Positions 54,488 to 63,184 of a DNA stretch of 64,000 nucleotides are shown here, one piece after another. Positions within the stretch are counted from its first letter, which is position 1; each line of letters opens with the position of its first letter. A program made the position numbers and the translations under genes. The notes beneath the pieces were generated by a model. The model was given only the letters and a program-made list of their open reading frames with translations. It did not search any database and had not been told where the DNA came from. Source of the stretch: Saccharopolyspora rhizosphaerae (GTDB lineage: Bacteria; Actinomycetota; Actinomycetes; Mycobacteriales; Pseudonocardiaceae); NCBI RefSeq assembly GCF_003931915.1, contig NZ_RSAA01000015.1, positions 62,001 to 126,000 of the forward strand, given 5' to 3'.

Positions 54488-55093
54488 ATGTCCGACAAGA
54501 CGGGCACTTTGTCCGGGAGCACGCCGAGGTTGGTGGGTCTCAGCGACACCTTTGCACTGACCGAACCCGACCTTGGGACTACGGTGACCGGCATGGAACG
54601 CAGCGCGCAGCGGTTGGGGCGAGCCCTGGTGGTCGTGGTGGACGACCGTGTGGCCCAGGGCGAGCAGGAGGACAACATCGGTCCGTTGGTGACCGAGTTG
54701 CTGGAAGAGGCCGGGTTCATCGTCGATGGGACCGTCGCGGTGGCCGGTGAGACGGTGGACATCCGCAACGCGCTGAACACGGCGGTGATCGGGGGCGTCG
54801 ACGTCGTGATCACCGTCGGCGGCACCGGTGTGTCGCCCCGGGACGTCACCCCGGACGCCACCGCGGGTGTCCTGGACCGGCCGATCCCGGGCATCGCCGA
54901 GGCGCTGCGGGCGTCCGGTCTGGCCGCGGGCGCGATCGACGCCGGGGTTTCGCGCGGACTCGTCGGGGTCTCCGGCAGCACGCTGGTGGTCAACCTGTCC
55001 GGCTCCCGGGCCGCGGTCCGCGACGGCATGGCGACGCTCACGCCGCTGGTGGCGCACGTGATCGAGCAGCTCTCCGGACTCGAAACGGCCTGA
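54488..55093 (+). CDS. moaB2: MoaB/Mog-type molybdopterin protein (MoaB2)
   Basis: A 201-residue protein with the MoaB/Mog domain: VVVVDDRVAQGEQEDNIGPL, then DVVITVGGTGVSPRDVTPDA. It binds molybdopterin. In mycobacteria moaB2 follows pepD, as here. A strong GGGGAGGA site precedes the ATG; an internal ATG (54593) would begin at the domain itself. Confidence 0.88.
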   Translation: MSDKTGTLSGSTPRLVGLSDTFALTEPDLGTTVTGMERSAQRLGRALVVVVDDRVAQGEQEDNIGPLVTELLEEAGFIVDGTVAVAGETVDIRNALNTAVIGGVDVVITVGGTGVSPRDVTPDATAGVLDRPIPGIAEALRASGLAAGAIDAGVSRGLVGVSGSTLVVNLSGSRAAVRDGMATLTPLVAHVIEQLSGLETA

Positions 55094-55100
55094 TGACGAC

Positions 55101-55134
55101 GGAGGTGGCGGCCTCGATCGGGGCCGCCACCTCC
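55101..55134. terminator. bidirectional hairpin after moaB2
   Basis: A perfect 13-bp stem GGAGGTGGCGGCC/GGCCGCCACCTCC with an 8-base loop between convergent genes. Confidence 0.85.
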
Positions 55135-55146
55135 GCTCGTGGCGGA

Positions 55147-55416
55147 TCAGCCGGGCTTCGGGCCGCTCGTGTCGTCCGGGCCCGTGCTCCGCGGACCGCC
55201 CTCGGCGGGACCTGCGGAACCTCGCTTGAGCACGCCTTCGACCTTGCCGCTCACCGACTCGATCTTGTCGTGGTACTTGCCGCCGGTGGCCTTGTCCAGG
55301 CTCGACTTGGCGGCGTCGAGACCCTTGGCCGCGCTCGGACCTGCCTTCTCGGCGAGCTCCTCCGCCTTGACCTTGGCCTGGTCGGCCACGTGCTTGGCCT
55401 TGTCCAGGAAACTCAT
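55147..55416 (-). CDS. MT0933-like antitoxin-type protein
   Basis: An 89-residue, Lys/Ala-rich helical protein (SFLDKAKHVADQAKVKAEEL, then LDKATGGKYHDKIESVSGKV). This is the PF14013 pattern, named after an Mtb antitoxin candidate; a matching toxin is not seen here. The ATG at 55416 follows GGGAGG; the longer frame is not credible. Function unproven. Confidence 0.75.
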   Translation of the reverse strand: MSFLDKAKHVADQAKVKAEELAEKAGPSAAKGLDAAKSSLDKATGGKYHDKIESVSGKVEGVLKRGSAGPAEGGPRSTGPDDTSGPKPG

Positions 55417-55535
55417 CGCGGCCTCCCTGCGTAGCTGCCTCCCGTGGTCGCGGGAGGTGCACTCACTGTAACGGAACTCACACTCCGTGAGGCCGGTCCG
55501 TGCGTGGAGCGCCGCGACGGAGGCAGGATGGACGG

Positions 55536-55712
55536 GTGACCAGTGAACCGCCCGAGACGAAGGCCGAGCGCGACAAGCGCCGCAGGATCGCCGAGATCTT
55601 CGGCGACGTGCTGCCGGAGACCACCTCCGACGACCGCCCCGAACCGTCCTCGGCGAGCACCCCCGAGAGCTGGTACCGCGAGAACCGGCCACCTCACCAC
55701 GACGCCTCCTGA
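55536..55712 (+). CDS. small conserved actinomycete protein
   Basis: A 58-residue charged protein (TSEPPETKAERDKRRRIAEI, then FGDVLPETTSDD, ending WYRENRPPHHDAS). Similar short proteins near mscL or moaB2 are common in actinomycetes. GTG start, with a purine-rich stretch upstream. No function can be assigned. Confidence 0.6.
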   Translation: MTSEPPETKAERDKRRRIAEIFGDVLPETTSDDRPEPSSASTPESWYRENRPPHHDAS

Positions 55713-55885
55713 GGCTGTCTCTCGGATCGTTCTGCGTTCCGGGTGCGGTTAGCGGCTCCGAGTACTCGAGCTTGCGAACGCGGCGTCACGGCGTGCTCGC
55801 CACGAAGCCGCTCAGAACCTGGGCCGGCTGAGTCCCACACCGGGAACGACGGCTACCGCCGCACGTGTGGGCAGGGGCTTGGGCG

Positions 55886-56374
55886 TCAGTTGCGCGAAGC
55901 CCCGTTGCCGTTGCTCGTGGTCGTGGTCGTGGTGGTCTTCTCCCCGTCGTCCTCGGTAGCGGCGAGGCCCTCGATGTGCGGCAGGCCCTGCTCGGCGCGC
56001 AGCAGGTCGCGGATCTCCTGCAGCAGCTCCACGTCGGTGGTTTCGGCCTGACCCTCTTCCTCGCCCTTCTTGCGCCGCTCGGAGATCTTCTGCATCGGCA
56101 CGACGAACAGGAAGTAGACGACCGCGGCGGTGATGAGGAACGTGATCACCGCGTTGATCACCGCGGCGAAGTCGATGGTCGAGGCCTGGTTGCCCGGGAC
56201 GACCTGGATGCTCAGGCCGGAGACGTTGCCACCACCGGTGGCCGCGATGAGCGGCTTGATGATGTTGGTGGTGAAGGCCGTGACCAGGGCCGTGAACGCG
56301 CTACCGACGACCACCGCGACGGCGAGGTCGATGATGTTGCCGCGCATCAGGAAGTCCTTGAAACCCTTGAGCAC
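55886..56374 (-). CDS. mscL: large-conductance mechanosensitive channel MscL
   Basis: A 162-residue MscL. The first helix GNIIDLAVAVVVGSAFTALV holds the pore and the second reads AVINAVITFLITAAVVYFLF. The C-terminus has a long acidic tail ending in a Thr/Asn-rich stretch. It opens when membrane tension rises and protects against osmotic downshock. It follows the moaB2 region as in mycobacteria. Confidence 0.93.
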   Translation of the reverse strand: MLKGFKDFLMRGNIIDLAVAVVVGSAFTALVTAFTTNIIKPLIAATGGGNVSGLSIQVVPGNQASTIDFAAVINAVITFLITAAVVYFLFVVPMQKISERRKKGEEEGQAETTDVELLQEIRDLLRAEQGLPHIEGLAATEDDGEKTTTTTTTSNGNGASRN

Positions 56375-56523
56375 GCTGAGATTCCCCTTTCAGAGGCTGG
56401 TGTGTCCGGAACCGTCCGGAGCGGTGATCGCGCCACGGGTTCCCTCGCCGAGCGGCGCGGTCCGGGCGCGGAGGGCAGGGTAACGGCCCATGCACACCGC
56501 GCAGCAGTCCGCAACGCGAGGCG

Positions 56524-56712
56524 TTAACCCGTTCGGCCCAGGGCTGTGGTGATCTCCACAGCCGGGGTCCCCTGGCTGACGGCGAGGAGCAGTGCCAGCA
56601 GGAGGAGGAGCGCGGCCGCTGCCCGGCGTAGCCACAGCGCGCTTCGCCTGCTCAGCAGCAGGTCGCGCAGCCGGTCCAGCGGCGTGGGGTCGAGACCGGA
56701 GTTCGCGGGCAT
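56524..56712 (-). CDS. truncated SAF-domain-like membrane protein
   Basis: A 62-residue protein with one helix (RRAAAALLLLLALLLAVSQG) and a basic N-terminus. Related SAF-domain proteins at this position in other actinomycetes are about 200 residues; here the frame ends after PAVEITTALGRTG. It is either shortened or broken. GAGGGAGC precedes the ATG. Confidence 0.55.
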   Translation of the reverse strand: MPANSGLDPTPLDRLRDLLLSRRSALWLRRAAAALLLLLALLLAVSQGTPAVEITTALGRTG

Positions 56713-56941
56713 GGCGTGCTCCCTCAGCGTTCGGCGTTCGGACGCGATCGAAGCTAAGGAGGCGCCGGGCGCGGTGGAAGGGCGCAGCGCGGATCTGTGG
56801 AGCAACCCGTTCGCTGTGGACAACACCGGCTCACACCACCGGGTCCGGCCCGTGCGCTCGCCGATCACGCAGCGTCGGTCCCCCCCGCGAACGACGAAGC
56901 CGCCGACCACCTTCGGGTGGTCGGCGGCGAAGGGTGCGGGA

Positions 56942-57259
56942 TCAGGAAGCCGCGGCGGTGGTGCTGCTGCTCGACGACGAGGACGAGGAGCTCGACGACG
57001 AGCTGGAGTCCGAGGGACTCGACGACGAACCGGAGTCCGAGGAGCTCGACGAGGACGAGCTCGACGACGAGGAGGAGGACGAGGACCGGTTGTCAGTGCG
57101 GTAGAAGCCGCTGCCCTTGAACACGATGCCGACGGCGTTGAACAGCTTGCGGAGTCGGCCGGTGCACTGCGGGCACTCCGTGAGCGAATCCTCGCTGAAC
57201 GACTGCACCTGCTCGAATCGATGGTCACATTCGGTGCAGGCGTACTGGTATGTGGGCAC
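56942..57259 (-). CDS. FmdB-type zinc-ribbon protein with poly-serine tail
   Basis: A 105-residue protein. The N-terminal ~45 residues are an FmdB zinc ribbon: PTYQYACTECDHRFEQVQSF then CPQC. The C-terminal 45 residues are almost pure Ser with some Asp and Pro, encoded by TCG/TCC-rich DNA. FmdB proteins are regulators or metal-linked proteins of unclear role. No membrane segment. Confidence 0.85.
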   Translation of the reverse strand: MPTYQYACTECDHRFEQVQSFSEDSLTECPQCTGRLRKLFNAVGIVFKGSGFYRTDNRSSSSSSSSSSSSSSSSDSGSSSSPSDSSSSSSSSSSSSSSSTTAAAS

Positions 57260-57356
57260 GGCCGCGAACCTCCGAAGTCTGGGCTTGGCACTCGAACTAC
57301 AGGAGTGCTAACCCGATGATGCTAGACGACTGGTGTCCAGCGCAAACAGCTCTACG

Positions 57357-57950
57357 TCACACGGGTAGCCGCACGACACCACGGGCGGGCGTGACGACGC
57401 TGGTCATCCGCACGTCGTGGTCCTCGCCGGGCAGCGACGGGACGAACTCCGCATCGCGCACGATGCCCAGCAGCTCGGCCTCCGGACCGCGCAACGTCAG
57501 CGACCGGTCGTAGTAGCCGGCGCCGCGACCCAGCCGCACACCCTGGTGGTCGATGCCCAGCGCCGGGACCAGGACCACCTCTGCCTGGGAGATCGCCTCC
57601 GCCCCCAACCGGTCGCCCGCGGGTTCCAGCAGACCGAACGTCGCCGGTTCCAGCGAACCGGGGCCGGTGTACTCGGCCCAGTCGAGCGGCCCCTTGCCGG
57701 CCACGATCGGCAGCAGCACCCGCAGACCCGCCTCGTGCAGCACCGCCGGCAGGTCCGCGCCGGGCTCCGGGCCGACGGGCACGTACGCCGCCACCACGCC
57801 CAGCTCCCGCTGCGCCAACCAGCCCAGCAAGCTCGTCATGAGTGCCTGGTCGTCGGCCTTGCGGGTCGGTTCGTCCAGGTCTTCGCGCCCGCGCAGCAGT
57901 CGGTCCCGCCAGTCCGCCTTCGACGTACGAAATTCATCCGGTGAGCTCAC
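57357..57950 (-). CDS. 5-formyltetrahydrofolate cyclo-ligase
   Basis: A 197-residue enzyme. It shows VVAAYVPVGPEPGADLPAVL and the substrate loop LVPALGIDHQGVRLGRGAGY, the family signature (GxRLGxGxGYYD). It converts 5-formyl-THF to methenyl-THF with ATP. GTG 57950 was chosen because it gives the normal length; a start at 57989 would overlap galU. It is divergent from galU. Confidence 0.9.
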   Translation of the reverse strand: MSSPDEFRTSKADWRDRLLRGREDLDEPTRKADDQALMTSLLGWLAQRELGVVAAYVPVGPEPGADLPAVLHEAGLRVLLPIVAGKGPLDWAEYTGPGSLEPATFGLLEPAGDRLGAEAISQAEVVLVPALGIDHQGVRLGRGAGYYDRSLTLRGPEAELLGIVRDAEFVPSLPGEDHDVRMTSVVTPARGVVRLPV

Positions 57951-57987
57951 GGGTCCACTGTAGGTATGACCGATAAGCTGCGGCGTC

Positions 57988-58890
57988 ATGAGCAGCCCGA
58001 CGAGCACGCCCACCGCGTTCCGGACCGCCATCGTGCCGGCAGCAGGACTGGGAACGAGGTTCCTGCCCACGACGAAGGCGGTGCCGAAGGAGTTGCTCCC
58101 GGTCGTCTCCACCCCCGGGATCGAGCTGGTCGCGGCCGAGGCGGCAGAGGCCGGAGCGCAGCGGATGATCATCGTGACTTCGCCCGACAAGGGCGCGGTC
58201 GCCGACTACTTCAAACCGAGCCCGGAGCTGGAGCAGACCCTCAAGGCCCGCGGCAAGGACGACCTGCTGGCCAAGGTGAAACGGGCCTCCGAGCTCATCG
58301 AGGCCGAGACCGCGTTGCAGGAGAAGGCCCTCGGCCTCGGGCACGCGGTGGGCTGCGCCGAGGACTCCCTCACCGACGACGATGACGCCGTCGCCGTCCT
58401 GTTGCCGGACGACCTCGTGCTGCCGACCGGCGTGCTGCGCCGGATGGCCGAGGTCCGCGCCCGCTACGGCGGCAGCGTGCTGTGCGCCTTCGACGTTCCC
58501 CGCGAGCACATCTCCGCCTACGGCGTGTTCGACGTGTCCGACACCGACGCGGACGACGTCAAGGTCGTCAACGGCATGGTGGAGAAACCCGCTCCGCGCG
58601 ACGCGCCGTCGACGCTGGCCGCGGCTGGCCGGTACCTGCTGGACCGGGCCGTCTTCGACGCGCTGCGCCGCATCGAGCCCGGTGCCGGTGGCGAACTCCA
58701 GCTGACCGATGCCGTAGCGTTGCTGATCTCCGAGGGGCACCCGGTTCACGTCGTGGTCCACCACGGTGGGCGACACGACTTGGGAAATCCTGGCGGATTC
58801 CTCAAAGCTGCGGTGGACTTCGCGCTAGCGGATCCCGAGTACGGGCCGGACCTGCGGGACTGGCTCGCCGACCGGGTCAACAGGAGCTGA
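57988..58890 (+). CDS. galU: UTP-glucose-1-phosphate uridylyltransferase
   Basis: A 300-residue GalU. It has AAGLGTRFLPTTKAVPKELL (nucleotide site), LGLGHAVGCAEDSL, and VLLPDDLVLP. It makes UDP-glucose for cell-wall and trehalose metabolism. The gene starts the row galU-glp-GNAT-sepX and faces the cyclo-ligase gene with only about 40 bp between starts. Confidence 0.93.
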   Translation: MSSPTSTPTAFRTAIVPAAGLGTRFLPTTKAVPKELLPVVSTPGIELVAAEAAEAGAQRMIIVTSPDKGAVADYFKPSPELEQTLKARGKDDLLAKVKRASELIEAETALQEKALGLGHAVGCAEDSLTDDDDAVAVLLPDDLVLPTGVLRRMAEVRARYGGSVLCAFDVPREHISAYGVFDVSDTDADDVKVVNGMVEKPAPRDAPSTLAAAGRYLLDRAVFDALRRIEPGAGGELQLTDAVALLISEGHPVHVVVHHGGRHDLGNPGGFLKAAVDFALADPEYGPDLRDWLADRVNRS

Positions 58891-58949
58891 CGCCGAGCGC
58901 CGGTCAGGCCGACGCCGGCGCCGGTGAGGAGCGGGGAAGAGGCGACGCC

Positions 58950-60173
58950 ATGAGGTCAGTGGACGAGCAGCTGGCGCGCGTGCTCACAGCCGCCGTCCGG
59001 CCCGCCCCGGTTCGGGTGGCGATCTCCGAGGCGCAGGGACTGCTGTGCGCCGAGGAGGTCGTGGCCGAACGGGCGCTGCCCGGATTCGACCAGGCCGCGG
59101 TCGACGGTTACGCCGTGCGCAGCGTCGACGTGCAGTCGGCAGCCGAGGAGACCGTCGTGCTGCCGGTGGTCGGGGAGATCCCGGCCGGTTCGCGGCAGCC
59201 GCGCAGGCTGCAGCCCGGCCAGGCGGTGCGGGTCGCCACCGGTGCTCCGCTGCCGACCCTGGCCGACGCCGTCGTGCCCCTGGGCTACACCGACGAGCAC
59301 CCGGCCAAGATCACCGTGCAGCAGCCCGTCCCCTCGGCGGCGTTCGTCCGCCGCACCGGTGAGGACGTGCAGACCGGCGACGTCGCGGTCCGCCGCGGCG
59401 CGCCCATCGGCTCCGCGCAGGTGGGACTCCTGGCCGCGGTCGGCCGCGACAAGGTGCTGGTCCACCCGCGCCCGCGCATCTCGATCATCTCCCTGGGCGA
59501 CGAGCTCGTCGACGTCGACCGCACGCCCGGTCAGGGCCAGGTCTACGACGTCAACTCCTACGCGCTGGCCGCGGCCGCCCGCGACGCCGGCGCCGAGGTC
59601 ACCCGCGTCGGCATCGCCAGCAACGACCCGCGCAGGCTGCGCGAAGTCGTCGAGGGACGGCTGCTGCTGTCGGAGGTCGTGGTCATCGCCGGCGGAGTCG
59701 GCGGCGCCGCCGGCGGCGACGTCCGCTCGGCACTGGCCGACCTCGGCTCGCTCGACGACGACCGGGTCGCGATGCAGCCCGGCTCGGTGCAGAGCTTCGG
59801 GCGTCTCGGCCCGGACGAGATCCCGACCTTCGTGCTGCCCGGCAACCCGGTCAGCGCGCTCGTGGTCTTCGAGGTCCTGGTCCGGCCGCTGATCCGGTCG
59901 GCGCTGGGCAAGGAGAACCCGCACCGCCGCAGCGTCTCCGCCGAACTGCTCTCGCCGATCACCGCGACCAAGGGCCGGCGCGGGTTCCTGCGCGGACAGC
60001 TGCTGCGCGACCCGAAGAACGGTTCTTACCTGGTGCAGCCGCTGGGCACCTCGGGCTCGCACCTGCTGGCGTCGCTGGCCGAGGCGAACTGCCTGATCGT
60101 CGTGGAGGAGGACGTCACGGAGGTCGCGGCGGGGGAGGACGTGCAGGTCCGGTTCCTCTCGCAGCGTTCGTGA
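58950..60173 (+). CDS. glp: molybdopterin molybdotransferase/gephyrin-like divisome protein Glp (MoeA-like)
   Basis: A 407-residue MoeA-family protein. It begins SVDEQLARVLTAAVRPAPVR, has PGFDQAAVDGYAVRS, VRVATGAPLP and SIISLGDELVD, and ends in a MoeA C-terminal domain. In Corynebacterium the Glp protein of this locus binds FtsZ and works with the GlpR membrane receptor; the gene order here (galU-glp-GNAT-sepX/glpR) matches that setting. A molybdopterin role is possible too. ATG with GAGG nearby. Confidence 0.87.
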   Translation: MRSVDEQLARVLTAAVRPAPVRVAISEAQGLLCAEEVVAERALPGFDQAAVDGYAVRSVDVQSAAEETVVLPVVGEIPAGSRQPRRLQPGQAVRVATGAPLPTLADAVVPLGYTDEHPAKITVQQPVPSAAFVRRTGEDVQTGDVAVRRGAPIGSAQVGLLAAVGRDKVLVHPRPRISIISLGDELVDVDRTPGQGQVYDVNSYALAAAARDAGAEVTRVGIASNDPRRLREVVEGRLLLSEVVVIAGGVGGAAGGDVRSALADLGSLDDDRVAMQPGSVQSFGRLGPDEIPTFVLPGNPVSALVVFEVLVRPLIRSALGKENPHRRSVSAELLSPITATKGRRGFLRGQLLRDPKNGSYLVQPLGTSGSHLLASLAEANCLIVVEEDVTEVAAGEDVQVRFLSQRS

Positions 60174-60179
60174 TCCCGG

Positions 60180-60845
60180 ATGCAGCCCACCGACGCTGAT
60201 GGGTTCCCGATCGGCCGCCATCCCGGGTGGCCGGCGCGGCTCGGTCCGCTGAGGACCGCTCGCGGCACGGTCGCGCTGCGCCCGCCGCGCTTGCGCGACG
60301 CCGGGCTCTGGAGCCGGACGCGCCTGCAGGACCGCGAATACCTGCAGAAGTGGGAACCGACCTCGCTCGGTGGCTGGCGGGAGCGCAACTCTCCCTCAGC
60401 CTGGCCCGCCCAGTGGGCGACGCTGCGCAGCATGGCCCGCAAGGGCCAAGCTCTGCCGTTCGCGATCCTCGTGGACGGCGAGCTCGCCGGGCAGCTGACC
60501 ATCGGCAACGTCGTGCGCGGCGCGCTGCGCTCGGCCTGGGTCGGCTACTGGGTGGCCAGCCGCCTCGCCGGCGGCGGAGTGGCCCCGGCCGCGGTTTCGC
60601 TGGCCGTCGACCACTGCTTCGGCCCCGTCGGGCTGCACCGGTTGGAGGCCACCGTCCGCCCGGAGAACGAGCGCAGCATCCGCGTGCTGGAGAAGTGCGG
60701 CTTCCGCCGGGAAGGTCTCTTCCAGCGCTACCTCGACGTCGCCGGAGCCTGGCGCGATCACTACGTCTACGCGCTGACCGCCGAGGAGGTCCCCAGCGGC
60801 GCGGTCACCCGCCTCATCCGTTCCGGCGGCGCCGAGCGCTGCTGA
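60180..60845 (+). CDS. RimJ/RimL-type GNAT acetyltransferase
   Basis: A 221-residue GNAT. It has LAGQLTIGNVVRGALRSAWV and RLEATVRPENERSIRVLEKC, then GFRREGLFQRYLDVAGAWRD, typical of ribosomal-protein N-terminal acetyltransferases. The gene starts 7 bp after glp and belongs to the same operon. Its target is not known; the conserved place beside Glp and SepX suggests a divisome or wall role as an alternative. Confidence 0.88.
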   Translation: MQPTDADGFPIGRHPGWPARLGPLRTARGTVALRPPRLRDAGLWSRTRLQDREYLQKWEPTSLGGWRERNSPSAWPAQWATLRSMARKGQALPFAILVDGELAGQLTIGNVVRGALRSAWVGYWVASRLAGGGVAPAAVSLAVDHCFGPVGLHRLEATVRPENERSIRVLEKCGFRREGLFQRYLDVAGAWRDHYVYALTAEEVPSGAVTRLIRSGGAERC

Positions 60846-61111
60846 TCCCGGCCCTCGACCGCGCGCGGTGACCGCTGATCGGGGTAGTCGCAGCCGAAGT
60901 TGCTCCGTTCGTTCGCCCGGACGAGGGCAATCGGCGGTGCGGAGGGCGACACGCCGGTGTCGATGTGCCCGACGAATGCTCTGTTCGTGCGGTTCTGTAG
61001 CCAGGCGCACAACGGCCGCGCGGCGTGGCTGCGGGACACGAGTGACGGATGTGACTAGCGTGGCGATCGCAGAACTGTGCACTGCCGGTGGCCAGGGGGA
61101 GGTGGCGAGCA

Positions 61112-61990
61112 ATGCCGAGCTCATTGATCTTCGCTGCACTGGCGGCGGCCTGGTTGGTCGTCCTGGTGCCGATGTTCGCCCGCCGCCGCCAAGAAGTGTC
61201 CAAGACCACCGATTCCGCGCTCGCCGCTCGAGTGGTGCGGCGCGGTAGTGATCGGCGACCGGTGAGATCGGGCGCCGCGACAACCGACAGGGTGGAGGTC
61301 GGGATGCCTGAACCCGGGCTGGACGTGGACGAGACGGTCGAGGAAGAGCACGACGAGGACTGGCGGTCCGTCGACAGCGAGGACGTCCGTGCCGGGCGCC
61401 GCTACCGGCCAGGCCGGGGCGGGTACGACCCCGAGGCCGCCGCCCTGGTTGCCCGCGCCAAGTACGCCCGCAGGCAGCGCATCGTCCTCACCATGCTGCT
61501 GCTCGCCCTGACCACCGGTCTCCTGGCCGGCCTGCTGTGGCCGGTCGTGTGGTGGGCGCACGGTGCTGTCGACCTGTCGCTGGTGGGTTACCTCACGTAC
61601 CTGCGTCGCCAGGTGCGCATCGAGGAGGACATCCGCGCCCGCCGCCTCGCCCGCATCAACGGGGAGCGCGACGACGACCTCCAGTACGACGAGGACGAGG
61701 TCGATGACGACGAGCGCGACGACTACCCCGAGGACTACCGCGACGACCCGGTCGACGACTACGACTACGTCGGCGACCCGGAGTTCGACGAGCTCGACGA
61801 GTTCGTCGAGGACTACGAGGACGAGGTCGAGGCCGACCTCAGGCCGCAGCCCGTCTCCGCCGAGGACCGCGCCGCCGACATCCGACCCGCCGTCCCCGGC
61901 GTCCCCGTGGAGATCGACGACGAGGACCCCGTCTTCGACGAGCTCGACGAGCGCACCTGGGAGCCCTACCGCAGGGCAGCGGGGGAGTAG
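61112..61990 (+). CDS. sepX: divisome protein SepX/GlpR
   Basis: A 292-residue protein. The first helix (SLIFAALAAAWLVVLVPMFA) is followed by RRRQEVSKTTDSALAARVVR, a pair of further helices (residues ~130-175), and a strongly acidic tail with repeats such as DEDEVDDDERDDY. It belongs to the actinobacterial SepX/GlpR family, which helps cell division with Glp and FtsZ. The ATG follows GGGGGAGG. Confidence 0.85.
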   Translation: MPSSLIFAALAAAWLVVLVPMFARRRQEVSKTTDSALAARVVRRGSDRRPVRSGAATTDRVEVGMPEPGLDVDETVEEEHDEDWRSVDSEDVRAGRRYRPGRGGYDPEAAALVARAKYARRQRIVLTMLLLALTTGLLAGLLWPVVWWAHGAVDLSLVGYLTYLRRQVRIEEDIRARRLARINGERDDDLQYDEDEVDDDERDDYPEDYRDDPVDDYDYVGDPEFDELDEFVEDYEDEVEADLRPQPVSAEDRAADIRPAVPGVPVEIDDEDPVFDELDERTWEPYRRAAGE

Positions 61991-62080
61991 CCTCCCCGAC
62001 GAGGGGGGTGCTGCACAGCCCGCAGAAGGGTCTTGCTAAGCTTCCCTCACAACAAAGCCGGAGGGTCGGCTCTCCGGTGA

Positions 62081-62153
62081 GGGGCTGTAGCGCAGTTGGT
62101 AGCGCGTCTCGTTCGCATCGAGAAGGTCAGGGGTTCGATTCCCCTCAGCTCCA
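62081..62153 (+). tRNA. tRNA-Ala (anticodon CGC)
   Basis: A 73-base cloverleaf: acceptor GGGGCTG pairs CAGCTCC, loop TTCGCAT gives anticodon CGC, T-arm GGGGTTCGATTCCCC. No encoded CCA. A terminator follows 12 bases later. Confidence 0.93.
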
Positions 62154-62165
62154 CGTCGCATTGGG

Positions 62166-62201
62166 AACGCCCTGCTCTACGCAGGGCGTTTTCGCTTTTT
62201 T
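62166..62201 (+). terminator. rho-independent terminator after tRNA-Ala
   Basis: AACGCCCTGC/GCAGGGCGTT, a perfect 10-bp stem with a 5-base loop, followed by TTCGCTTTTTT. Confidence 0.92.
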
Positions 62202-62620
62202 CGCTCCGTCATCATGGTGGGGGAGCGACTCCCCCAGGCCCCCTGCGGTGCGGTGGTTGCTCTGGGAGGGTTTCTCGTCTTGCCGCGCGTTTCCGTTCTG
62301 CGTGGTTGACCAGCGGTTCCGCCTTGTCACGGGGCTGCGCTGCCTCTTCTGCGCGGAGGCCCAGCTCAGCGCAGGGCGCTTCATCGCTTCGCCGTGATGG
62401 GCGCGACTCCCCGAAGCCCCTGCGGTTCGGTGGTTGTCCTGGGCATGGCTTGTCGGCATGGGTGTGTTCCCGGTCTGGGTGTTGACCAGTGATGCTGCCT
62501 TCTCGAGGTCACCACGGAGCGAGGACGGGAAACCGCCCAGCGCTGAGCAGCGCGTTCGCGATGAGCAACCGCAAGACCGCTCCGACGCGGCTTCCCGCGG
62601 TGCGGTGGTTGCTCGTTGCG
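62181..62620. repeat. diverged direct repeats downstream of tRNA-Ala
   Basis: A segment beginning GCAGGGCG (62181) recurs at 62371, and its inner part GCGACTCCCC...TGCGGT.CGGTGGTTG (62225-62269) recurs at 62403-62449; a third partial copy is at about 62587-62614. The period is about 180-190 bp. The copies have drifted apart. No gene is seen here. Confidence 0.65.
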
Positions 62621-63184
62621 CTCGGGTCAGGGCGGTTTCTCTCCTCGCTTCGTCGTTCCGTGCTCGTAGGCCCTGTGGGCGCCGAGTTCGCTGCCTGGAC
62701 TGGGGGAGCTTCGGGGCGGCTGCTCGCTGTGGGGGATCGTTTCCCGGTCTTGGCCTCGGGTGTGCGTCTTCTCGTCGGTGGGAGCCGGAGCCAGGGAATG
62801 CGGTGCGGTGGCTGGTGCGGGTGCTGCTGGGGGCGTGGGTTTCCTGATCGTTGTGGGGTCTGGTCGTGGTGGCTTGGTCCGCTCCGCGGGAGTGGTTCGG
62901 GTCTGTTGTTCCGTTACGCAAATCAGTAGGGTTCGGTTCACTCGAGAAATTCACCGATTTCTGCTTCCGGGTGCGAGGGCGTTCCCGGTCATCTGTCGGG
63001 TTGTGGCCTCTTCGTTGCGTTTTCGGCATCTTGTGTGCCATTTCGCGGAATGGTGAGCATCTGTGATTGATTCGCTCCTTTTGGGGGTATGGCGGATTGG
63101 TGTGGACCGGCACACTTCGGGATCGATCACGTTGGAGGATCGGCTGCCCATCGCGGTGGTCGGGTAGATCCTGGAGGTATTCGC
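62621..63184. other. non-coding stretch before the GH64 gene
   Basis: No gene is supported. The last ~200 bases are visibly AT-richer than the surroundings and probably include the promoter of the exported glucanase. A long minus-strand frame across this region is Arg/Thr/Pro-rich and not credible. Confidence 0.5.

Noticed and set aside
62145-63113. A 322-codon minus-strand open frame
   Set aside because: It overlaps tRNA-Ala and its terminator, is rich in Arg, Thr and Pro, and has no family features.
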